A stretch of DNA of 64,000 bases from Acanthaster planci (Eukaryota; Echinodermata; Asteroidea; Valvatida; Acanthasteridae). The notes beneath the pieces were generated by a model that was not told the origin of the DNA, made no database searches, and saw only the letters and a program-made list of their open reading frames with translations. This document shows, piece by piece, positions 35,568 to 47,500 of the stretch. The first letter of the stretch is position 1; each line of letters opens with the position of its first letter. The DNA is taken from positions 3,458,430-3,522,429 of the forward strand of contig NW_019091362.1 of assembly GCF_001949145.1 (NCBI RefSeq). Reading direction: 5' to 3'. The translations under genes and the position numbers were made by a program.

Positions 35568-38500
35568 GTAAGTCTAACAGAGATTTGAGGCCATAGACTA
35601 CTGTTCTGTACATATAATTCTTCTCAGCCTTAGTCCTAATTACTTGGCTTTGGCTTAAAATCATACGTGAGTCTATGGCAGTGGCTGCAGCAATTACATT
35701 GTATCCAAAGGGTAATGTGTGATTTTGGGCTGTAATTTGGACATGACCTTCACCCTAACATACATAATGTAGTTAATAGAGAAATCAGACTGTTCTTGCC
35801 TGTCACCCACTGAGGCTATATGTAATAATAAACACCGGCAATATTTGCTGGACCTGAAAAATCAAGACTGGAGGTCTTGTGTTTGTCTTGCGATGGTGTT
35901 AAGAGGTCTCTGCTTCTACTGTGCCAGCATGTGTTCAACTGTTGACAAAAATCACACAGCAAATACCAGAACTTTCGTCACAAGTTTGTATTCGTATTCA
36001 AACTTGGTACACAGGCTGTTTAGTAAGCAATGAATCCTTTGACTTTGTGGGAGTCCGCTGCTATTAAAATACAACCAACATTTCTGGGACACTCTTGATT
36101 TCCCCTTCCCCCTCCAGAAAATGTTCCAGAAACACACCCTCTCACAGTTCCTTTTCATGGGATTGTACATGTAAATCAAGCAAATCAGGACCAGCACAGT
36201 GCTATCTTGGTGCCTGAGATTGGAAAGAATAGCAGATTTCAATATGTATCTGCAACCAAAAGGGTGGTCCACATAAGCATCCAAGGGGGACAATTTCTAG
36301 GTCTGAGCAGTGTATCTTGGATGGGGTGGGGCTCTGCCAAGACATTTTGTCAAAGTTTAATTTTTTTTTAAACCAAAGCAGCAACATTCTAGTAATTGCA
36401 CAATCACATATCAAATCCACTACGGTATGAGTATTTTATTTCCTTTTTACCTACCCTATCCAAAAAACTTAATAAGAACTGCAAGGTTCCTGATACTTAA
36501 GGATACATTTGACAGAAAATGGGAATTAGAAAAACAGAAATTACATTTTTTTAAAAATGCCGTTTAGAATGTACAGTATCTGCTAGGGTCAAAAATTTAA
36601 AGCAATAAATTTTATCTCATGAAATACATATACACTGTAGGTAATTACTGAAATTAGGGGTCCAAAAGTGTGCCATTTTGGTGTCCCTGTTACATCTAAC
36701 CTTTGTTATTTGACATGGGAATATCATCGGAATTGTTTTCAAACTATCACTGTTTGTTGGCAGGTACCGGGTACATGTAATTTGCATCAAATCATCACTC
36801 TTGGAAATTAGAAAATGTGTTCTGAACTTACAAAGTCATATGTCAGATGTGACAGGGACGTGAACAAAAATGGACCCATAATTTCTTGCATTTCCCATAT
36901 CTGTCCTGATTTATACATGTATGTTGACTCTAAATTGCACATTGAGGAATCCAGATCTCTACCTTGTATGGTACACGTATACTGTATGTACATGTACACG
37001 TGTACAAGAATGCTTCTGGAAGGATTCATGATATGTTTCCACATGTTTGGTGTTGAAGAAAGGCACCATAGATTTGGGACAATAAATGACCTGTGCATTG
37101 GGACATTACTGATGCATCGACTTGGGGCTTGAAGATGAACCTGGGAAATCAGATTCGAGTTGGAGATTCAAGGAGTTGAATGCAAGCCTAGCATATTATT
37201 ACCATTGATAACAATGTGATGATTGCTTCATATCAAACATTTTTAAGGTTTTTGGTTGTGGCTTCATTTGGCAGTGGTTATTAGTATGCCGGGCGATTTT
37301 TTCCCAGTGTGTGAACTGACAAGCGGCTCCTAACACAGCAGGCTCCATTGAGCAGCGCATGGCTTCAGTCATCCGGTTAGGTGTGACACAAGTGAGAGTG
37401 ACGAGACGCACTTCATCTCAAAGCACTTCGTCCCGGGCGGCGCGGCGCTGAACTTGATCAGACGGGGCGAAATATAATTATATGTCATCCTTTATTCATG
37501 GTTTCCTGATTACAAATCCCAAATCCCAGTTGTGTAAACACTCAAATACAGCGTATTTGGGCAGAGTGAGATATGGCGGGGGGAGAAGAGTGGTCATAGA
37601 AAAATACCATTGGCATATCGGCGCATGCATGCTTGAGTGTGGGTTGATTGTCCACTCATCATACGACAAGCAACTAACCGATGTTGATCATCTCTGTTAC
37701 ATCTCTGCTCACATTCATAATTTCATACATGTCCCTCAATTTGAGCTGATCACAAGGACAGTTTGTGGACGTTTGTCAGAATTTGTAATCTGAGTGAAAA
37801 TTGTGTGTCATTTTTCATTTTGTTTTTTTTGGGGGACCAGGGTTTTTTCTCATTTGTAAACATGATNNNNNNNNNNNNNNNNNNNNNNNNNNNNNNNNNN
37901 NNNNNNNNNNNNNNNNNNNNNNNNNNNNNNNNNNNNNNNNNNNNNNNNNNNNNNNNNNNNNNNNNNNNNNNNNNNNNNNNNNNNNNNNNNNNNNNNNNNN
38001 NNNNNNNNNNNNNNNNNNNNNNNNNNNNNNNNNNNNNNNNNNNNNNNNNNNNNNNNNNNNNNNNNNNNNNNNNNNNNNNNNNNNNNNNNNNNNNNNNNNN
38101 NNNNNNNNNNNNNNNNNNNNNNNNNNNNNNNNNNNNNNNNNNNNNNNNNNNNNNNNNNNNNNNNNNNNNNNNNNNNNNNNNNNNNNNNNNNNNNNNNNNN
38201 NNNNNNNNNNNNNNNNNNNNNNNNNNNNNNNNNNNNNNNNNNNNNNNNNNNNNNNNNNNNNNNNNNNNNNNNNNNNNNNNNNNNNNNNNNNNNNNNNNNN
38301 NNNNNNNNNNNNNNNNNNNNNNNNNNNNNNNNNNNNNNNNNNNNNNNNNNNNNNNNNNNNNNNNNNNNNNNNNNNNNNNNNNNNNNNNNNNNNNNNNNNN
38401 NNNNNNNNNNNNNNNNNNNNNNNNNNNNNNNNNNNNNNNNNNNNNNNNNNNNNNNNNNNNNNNNNNNNNNNNNNNNNNNNNNNNNNNNNNNNNNNNNNNN

Positions 38501-41500
38501 NNNNNNNNNNNNNNNNNNNNNNNNNNNNNNNNNNNNNNNNNNNNNNNNNNNNNNNNNNNNNNNNNNNNNNNNNNNNNNNNNNNNNNNNNNNNNNNNNNNN
38601 NNNNNNNNNNNNNNNNNNNNNNNNNNNNNNNGTCTGCACTATTCAGGTACATGTAGTTACATGTAAAGATGCTTTGTATTTGTACATGTGTAATGCCTTG
38701 CATACCAATACACGTATGGAATTTGTAGAAAAGCACATTTTCAGAGTATTTGTAAGTTTGAAATGTATACAAATGCACTAAATTTTACCAAGAAAATAAA
38801 TTCATTGAAATAACTTTCACAAGGAAATGAAGCCATTAAATCTCAAGAAAATACATGTTACACACTCTCACGCCTTCTTTATGTACATGTATTCAGGTGA
38901 AAGATGCATACTGTATACAGACATGTTCATTTGACACTTTGGCAGGAAAGTGGATTTACCCACATTTATTTGTTTTATATACTCAAATGCTTTTTTGCCT
39001 TTCACCATATTATTTTTTAGACAATTTTTTCTCCCAACAATCATCCAAAAGATATTTGCTCAATTGAAATTGAATTCCAGATGCATTACTATTTTTGAAA
39101 GATCAGTTTGTATTGTTCAGTTTAGGTAAAACACTGTGACCATATTTTGTTATGGATAGCCCGGGGGAGGGGGGGAAGGGGGTATTTATCTTTAACTTCA
39201 AGGGTACGGCACCTGGGTACCCAGTCTGTACAGAAATGGGTACCTGGTTCCTAAAATACCCATAAATTCATGCACAGGTTTACTGGTTTCACAAATTCAT
39301 GAATACATGTAATTCAACATGAAAGATTGTGAAAGTGCATGTATACCAGTGTTGACCAGTCTCAAGGTGAATTTTCACAGCGGACAAACGTTGTACACTA
39401 AGGATATTTTGCAAATAAAAAAGGATAAACAGCTTATTTCTGCATTTCTTATTTAGATGCAATCTAACTTTTAATTCGTTCCAGGATAGGGTTACGTTCA
39501 TTTCTTTTGTTGTAAACTGATGAAATGAAGATGAAACTGAAACATTTGATGTGAACGGGATTTGAACCTGGCACCTCCTGATTACTGCACCATATACGTG
39601 CTTGACTGAGCTGCATATTGTGTGCTGGTGGTTTGCAAAGTTTGTTGACATGAATTGTTGGTGAGCGCCAGTCAGAATTCATCAATCCATATGGCATGTG
39701 ACCAGGAATCACACTCTTAGTCATGATGCCAGCAAACACTCGGTGTTTGTCAGGGGAATGGGAAGTTGGGGATCATCACTTGGAAGGGATATGTTTTTTT
39801 TTCTTTTGCTGTTTGCTGCAACTGAGGGTATAGTACGTGTGATGTAAGACATCATAAAGGGGGCCATTAAGCCACCGGTTGTCACATTTATAGTGTTTCC
39901 CTGGTGGAAAGAAAATAATTTTCACAAGGAAATGTAGGCCGTTAATTTTCAAGAAAATACATGTTACACACACTCATGCCATATGTACATGTACATGTAT
40001 TCAGCTGAATGATGCATACTGTACCTATGTATACAGACATGTTCATTTGACACTTTGGCAAGAAAGTGGATTTACCCACGTTCATTTATCTTATATACTC
40101 AAATGCTTTTTTGCATTTCACCATGTGATTTTTTACACAATTAGAAAAGAATTTTTATATCCGTTTTACAATATGTGCTTGCCCTTTAATGTTTTCCTCT
40201 CGCATCAACCTGAAATTGGACGCCATGTGTTGTACTGTGCCCCCCTGCATGATTCATATCCAAACAAGAACCAAGCACTCCTTTCCATTCAGGCCTTTAA
40301 AGGTGCAGAGTCAGAAAGTCTTGGGCCTTTTTGTTGTTGCAAGATTTCCATCGTCCCTCGCATGAAATATGCATTAACTGGGCAGGATACTAATAGATTG
40401 AAGTTTACACCTGAGCTGAGTGAGTTGATTGGGAGAGTTCCCAGATTTGTTTTTTTTTTCATTGCTGGGAACTGCACCATATTCAACTGCATGTTGGGCG
40501 TACCATCAACAGAGGCACCAATCAGGAAATTTTTTGCCTGCTGCACATGTACGTACTGTGCATATGGGTAATTCCAGAAATTAGGGGTCCATTTTTTTGT
40601 GTCACTGTTACATCTGACACATGAGTTTGTAAGTTCGGAACACATTTTCTGATTTCTAAGAGTGAGGAATTAATGCAGATTACGTGCCAAACAAATACTA
40701 CTAGTTTGAAAACAATGCCGGTGATATTTCCTTCTCAAATAACAAAGATCAGATGCAACAGGGACATGTAAATGTCACACTTTTGGACCTCTAATATCAG
40801 GAATTACCCATACACGTATATACTAGTACCTTTCCCATTTGGACGCATATTTTGTACAAGTGTTGCAAATTCCTACATGGTTGACCCTACATGTACATGT
40901 GCATGTACTTGCAAGTTGTAGCACATTGACAGTATAGAGAAGCCTTTCAAAATCATGAAAAATTGAATTTGGGGCATATGTGACAATTTTTTTCATCCTT
41001 ATTTACTGTTCCTCTTTCAGGGTTTTTACTTTTCTCAGTGAAAGAAAGTCTCGTTAATGCAGATGCCATTTGGCCATTTATACCATAGAGAAACTGAGTC
41101 TGTTATTTCTCCATGTTTATACATGACACCACGTTTCTAAAATGATGATGACAGTGATTTTTCTCCAGCCACTCGGAATGCCCAGCACTGTTGTTGTAAT
41201 TGTTCGCAATTGAGTTGTTCAGGAATTCTGTACTTGTCTAGTCCACCATTGATATATGGTATGTGTACTATGCTGGAGTCATTACCATAATGCTCCAGTA
41301 TGCTGTGAAATACAGCCCTGCCGAATGCAGGATGCTTGGGGTGGTCTAGTTGCTTGACAGATTGTGGGCCGTTAATAGAACAGGCAGTAGGCCTAATGTC
41401 TTGTGGTTTTTTTTTTCTCCCAACTTGCCTGGAGTGGAGTAGGGGCAAGGTGTAGCAGTACAAATTATTGGTGATATTGGATAGTTGGAAATGGCACATG

Positions 41501-44500
41501 TAATTATGCAACTGAAATTGGGATGGGGTTACAGGTACATGTAGGTGGTTCAATGTGGAAAGACCTCAGGGATATCTGAGAAGCAGGAACAGTGTGTTCC
41601 TGATACATGTACATTGGATTTTCATGACATAATTACATGTATGTCATGATTGGCTATTAGGTTGATTGCATAGCCTTTGTTGGGTAACCAGATATTACCT
41701 ACCAATGTCAATATCTGGTGCAGTATTCTTGAGCTAGGTGCATGTTTCTATTGAAAAACTGTAACACTTGAAAAAAAAAAGACAAAGGAAATGTTTTCCT
41801 GAGGTACATGTATTTGTTTTCTGCTTTGAATTTGAGTTCATGAAGGCACACTAGCGGAACAACCCTCCAATTCAAAATAATCTCCATTGTAGCCGAAAGG
41901 CACCATGGTGGTGGTGGCTCATGTTCCCCGCACGCAAGGAATTTCTCTCTCTGTTTTTCCAATGGAATTTTTTTTTTCTTTGAACAATCATCCAAAAGAT
42001 GTCTGCTCAATTAGAATTCCAGGTGCATCACCATTTTTGGTGTTGTTGCAAGATCAGTTTGTATATTTCAGTTTGGGTAAAATGCTTTGACCATATTATG
42101 TTATCGATAGCCCTAATGGGGGGAAGGGGGTATTTATCTTTAACTTCAAGGGTATGGCACCTGGGTAACCAGTCTTTACAGAAATGGGTACCTGGTTCCA
42201 AAAAAACCTGTAAATCTATGCACAGGTCTACTTGTTTCACAAATTCAGGGATAATTCAACATGAAAGATTGTGAAAGTGCATGTATACCAGTGTTGACGA
42301 GTCTCAAGGTGAATTTTCACAGCAGACAAAATTTGTACACTAAGGATATTTTGCAAATAAAAAAGGATAAACAGCTTATTTGTGCATTTTTTATTTGGAT
42401 GCAATCTAACTTTTAATTCATCGCGTGATAGGGTTACGTTCATTTTTTTTTGTTGTAAACTGAAGTGGCCCAATTTGTTTTATTGGAACTTAAAATGAAG
42501 ATGAAACTGAAACATTTGATGTGAACGGGATTTGAACCTGGCACCACCTGATGACTGCACCATATGCGTGCTTGACTGAGCTGTATGGCTGTACATGTAC
42601 ATTGTGTGCTGGTGGTTTCCAAAGTTTGTTGACATGAATTGTTGGTGAGCACCAGTCAGAAGTCATCAATCCATATGGCATGTGACCAGGAATCACACTC
42701 TTAGTCATGATCCTGGCAAACATTCGGTGTTTGTCAGGGGAATGGGAAGTCAGGGGATGTTCACTCGGAAGGGATACTTTTTTTTTTCTGTTGCTGTTTG
42801 CTACTACATAGGGTAAGGTACATGTGATGTAAGACATCATAAAGGGGCCATTAAGTCACCAGTTGTCACATTTGTAGTGTTTCCCTGGTGGTTTTATAAT
42901 TTTGCCAAGTCTTTAGTTGAGCAGTCCACAACCTGTTCTCCATGGCTTATACTGGCTTGAAACCTTGGAGTGATTTCTGTTTTTTTACTTGAAAAAACAT
43001 CAAATGTAAATTTCAATGTCAAGACAGACAGGCGCATGTGGATTTCATTCTGTCCATTTCTGACCGCAAAAGGAAATAACAACTTTGTGAGAACATGAAG
43101 TGTTTTGTTGAAGTACTAGAATGTTTGGGGTGTTGAAACACTGCCAGAAGTTATGAATTCGGACAGACATATACATGTACACTGCTAACACCACCAGTCC
43201 CCATTACTGTGTCATGTTGACATGTATATGCACTAGTACATGTACATGTTTGTGTGTGACTGATCCAACTCTCAAAAATGACAAATTGTGTCCTTGGTTT
43301 GTGTGTAAAAATGGAAAGAAAAAGAGATTGCAGTTCAGAGCGGTGTGATTTTCTAATTACTCCCCAACTGCCTGTAATCATTGAAGCAGAGCGTCCAGTG
43401 ATGCATGCAGGTGGTCGTGGTCAGTCATACTTGACAGGCCAGCCAGAGAACCGGATGTCATTTGTCGGGGAGGGGGGGAGGGAGGAATTACTTGGCCATT
43501 TCTTTGTCTGCGGAGAGGTCCTGATGATGAGCCATGGCCGCATGCCGGTCTGCCAGATTGCTGTTTATCCATTAGTTGCCTTGGATGCCACTTGCTGTTT
43601 CCTCCTTTTTTAATGAGCCAGTTTTTGGAGGTACATGCACAGTTAGAGTGTGCTGCGGTATGCTGTGTGCCAGCCCCTTCAGAGTTTTACCCATAATTGC
43701 ATTTAGTCCCAGTTGCAAGTATTTTGGTTTGACCTTCTCGTGACCTTTAAAATGTGACCTTGTCAAATGTCATGGTTTAAAGGTTATCCTATGAAGGACC
43801 TGTCTCATCTGGTTACCTACTTATTTCAAGCATTTTTTTTTCAATACTAGGATGGGGGAATTTGGAAGAAGATGGAATGGTTGTGAGGGTGCAACTATCA
43901 GGTTACTTACTAGAGATTTGATTTGTCAGTCAAGTCGGGGACATTTTGTTGAGTGCATGTACTGGTACTCTACTTGATGGATTAAAAAAATGGAGATAGA
44001 GACAAACCAAACCTCAAGCAGAAATAACCTTTTGGAGATGTATAGAGCTGATTGCTTGTTGGCATTTATTAAAGCAAAGAAAACAAATATAGTTAGTGAC
44101 TATCAATGAATGGGTTTCACATATACCGGTATTTGCTTAAATACATGTTGAAATTGTATCTTCTGTGATTGTTGAACCAGAAGTTACATAGTACATGTAA
44201 ATGTAGTCACCATACTTGAAATAAATAACATGGAAGTTTACGGATAAAAAAGTATGATTTTTTTCTATTCAGCGGGAGGTGTCCCATTTCTTGTGCTTTT
44301 AATAGTATATCATGCAACTCCAGTTGAAGATATCTGCTTAATCCCCCCCCAAAATTACCAGTTAACTCCTTTAAATAAATATAAAATACAACAGCAGTGG
44401 AATTAGTGAAACAAACCTGAGATTCCCCATATAAAGGAAATTGTGTGTTTCATTTGCACCGCAGGAAAAACCACCGAGATGTTAATGATATCTTTGGGAC

Positions 44501-47500
44501 TATGGAGCCGAGCCAACTCAGGAGAGAGGATGACGACGATGAGGATGATAATGGAATCTTTAGCTTCAAACACTTCTCCGATATTGGTCAACAAACCAGC
44601 AGAGACACTGCAAGTGTGAAGGAAGAGGTGGACGCCAATAAGTCAGACATCTTTTCCATCCTTGAGGGTGGCGGCAGTCGGCCTCATGCGGAAGTTGGCA
44701 AGTCGGGCTCGAAAGAGGCGCGACAGAGAGGCATGTCAACTGGAGAGCTCACGAATACCCATAGAAAACATATGAATAATAATGAACCAAATCCTAGGCA
44801 AGATGGATCGACTTTGGCGGAACTCATGCCAACAAAGCAGTTGGAGTCCACAGACAAAATTAAGGGTGGAAACAGCCTCACTAGGAGAGGCAGCAAGAGA
44901 ACACTTGGAGAAGAAAGTTTGGCCCGGACCAACAGGCCACCATCTAATGAGAAGGTACTGACTGGGAGACTTGATATGCAAAACAACATAGTGCCGCATG
45001 TTTCAAAGCAGAATAGTGATAGTAAAACAAGATCACAAAGGGACGGTCCTCCCATGATGCAACAGATGCAAAGAGGAAATTTGAGTGATGCCGAAAAGCA
45101 TTCAAATCGATATTTTAACTCTCTTTCGGCAAAAAAACGATCTGAGATAATGGCTCAGAGGAGAGGAGGTGCGAAATCCCTCGTGGACCAGGCACGGGAG
45201 CTCTCCTTTAAGATGAACCCCCAGCCCAGGCTGAGGCCTGTCATCATCGACGAGAACATCTTGAAGCAGGAGAATGCCAGCTACCCGCCCTTTGTGAAGA
45301 CCAACGCCACCCTGACCCGCGTGCTCGCCGTGGGTAGCCTGGCATCGGGCAAGTGCAAGCCGCTGAACAACCTGGCCATGATGAAGACGCACAAGTGCAG
45401 CAGTTCCACTCTTCAGAACATCCTGTACCGCTGGGGGGATGACCACAATCTCACCTTTGTCCTGCCCAAGGACGGACCTTACATCGGTCACCCACAGCCT
45501 TTCGATATTAAACATGCGGAGAGAGTGGTTGGGGACAAGTATAACATCCTGGCCAACCATGCCAGATACAATGAACTTGGTGAGTAAGACCATCATGATT
45601 AGGGGTGTGTAACGATACCACGACATGATACGTATCATTATCTTAAAAGCAAAGAAACCAATAAGACAAAAGCCAATTTAAAACAATCCACAGGTAAGTT
45701 ACTACTAATACCAATTGTAAGCTTATAGGTAATGAGGACAAAAAGCTTCTGTAAGGTGAGTCAGAAAATTAAACATAAAACTGCATTTACATGTATTTCT
45801 CTGAATCTTTCTGATTTATTAACGTTAGGCCAAACAAAATAATAGCCATGCCTCCTACTACATTAAAAAAAAGTTGGGTAGGTGGTTAGTAGCTTTTTCT
45901 AAAGTTTTCAGGTCAAAATTTTAGGGTAGGGAATTTTTTTTCAATTGAAGAGTGATTTTGATGGTCTATGGTGAGTCCATCCACTGTTTTTTTTTTGGGG
46001 GGGGGATTTGTAACTTGAGGATCAGTCTTGTCAAAGATTGTATCCAAGTCGGAGCCTCTTCAAACAATTATTCATTTGTGTTACTGTGACATTTCGATAA
46101 GTTAATGTTAAAAAATCGTTTGAAGGTTCGTACTAGACGACGCACATACATGTAGAGCACTTGAAACTCGCACTATGATGCATGACACAATAACCTTTGC
46201 GTGCCCCATGCCAGTTGTCACGAAACCCTCTTTCGGCGAAAGTGAATTTTACACTGAAAGTGTGCAACTGTAAGTCATAGTGGAGATTGTTAGTCACTAC
46301 TTCCGCTCGCGGACCTAGCCACACAGATAGATTATCACTGTACGCATGTTCTGTACATGTAAATGTGCATATAGATTCAGTTGCGTGCATTATGGACCTC
46401 CAGTACTGTTCGGTGTCCGAACGAAGACATGCAAAGTTTGTCCTTGCTCTATGGTTTGACGTCGGTAGAAAAAGAAAAAACAAAAAAAATCAGTGCTTAC
46501 ACAAGGAAGAAAAAACCTGTCTAAACCAGATAAACTGTTATGGTTTAACAAATAAAAGAATAAAGTCTGAAATGTATCAGATTTTCTCATGACACCGAGA
46601 TCGGTGTAAAGGTTTCACTTTGGCCGCGCTGTTACATTCACGATGCATGCCCAACCGTTACTTTTGTGTGCTATTGCCAGGTATATGCGGCAAGATGTCC
46701 GTGATGCTAAACCCGTCCAAAATATTTCTTGCAAGAGTACAGTTGATATTAAAAATAAAAAGCTATATATTTTGCATTTTTATTAGGCCTAACTTTATTT
46801 TCAACTTACTGCACATTTCATCATAATTTATCTTCCCCAAATATCTTGATTCATATTTTTGTATCACGATGCTGTATATGGGGGCATTTTAGAATCGCGA
46901 TCATCGATGCATTCGTGAATCGTTACAGCCTTAATCATGATGGAAATAGCCAGAGAATGAAGTTTAATTAGCATGGCACCTGTGCTGTTGCAACACTTTG
47001 TATTGCCCTCTGAGTGTTTGTGTTATCACATACCCGTATCTTACTTCAGAGCAATTTAAAAATACAGATTTGTTCCCTTTGTTTCTTGTCCCCTTACAAG
47101 GAAAGATAATCATTAATCGTTGTGAAGGATAGTTTCTTTATAAAATTTGGAGTGTCTGGCATTTTGGTCTAAGCGGGATTTTTTTCAGAGGCAGAAGGTT
47201 TTTCATATTTGCTTTGCAATTGTTTTCTGCAGGCCTGAAAAAGGTGATGCCAAGTGACACTGTGTACTTCACCATCCTTCGAGATCCTGTTAAACAGTTT
47301 GAGAGCGCTTTCACGTACTACAAGTTTGATGAGCGCTATGGAGTGGCTGGTCTGCGTGGCTTTCTTAGGCAGCCCGAGATTTACTTCCAGCGGGAGCCCG
47401 TGTTTCCTAGACAAGCTGGCCGGAACCAGATGCTCTATGACCTGGGACTGGACGCACGCTTCATGGACGACACAAGCTCAGAGGTCAGGGATTACATCGC

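Larger units (their letters stand above)
39908..42891. repeat. Tandem duplication unit, copy 2, interrupted
   Basis: X' (39908-40142) ends at TTTTTACACAATT and Y' resumes at about 41967 with AACAATCATCCAAAAGATGT, exactly the order of copy 1 but separated by about 1.8 kb. Y' ends at CCCTGGTGG (42891), as Y ends at 39907. Confidence 0.85.
35568..44464 (+). other. Gal3ST-2 intron 1 (8.9 kb)
   Basis: This long intron is rich in repeats: palindrome P1 copy 2, two M1 MITEs, a 1.1-kb tandem duplication with SINE, an assembly gap and a small GC-rich patch. No additional exon is needed by phase, and none was recognised. Confidence 0.7.

Noticed and set aside
39550-39615. A genuine tRNA gene
   Set aside because: The A and B boxes are present, but the stem arms are mismatched and the block is part of a larger duplicated repeat, so it was called a SINE head.
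40047-40571. 174-codon plus-strand frame
   Set aside because: It crosses the border between the X' repeat and the 1.8-kb insert, so it cannot be an ancestral gene, and no domain is visible.
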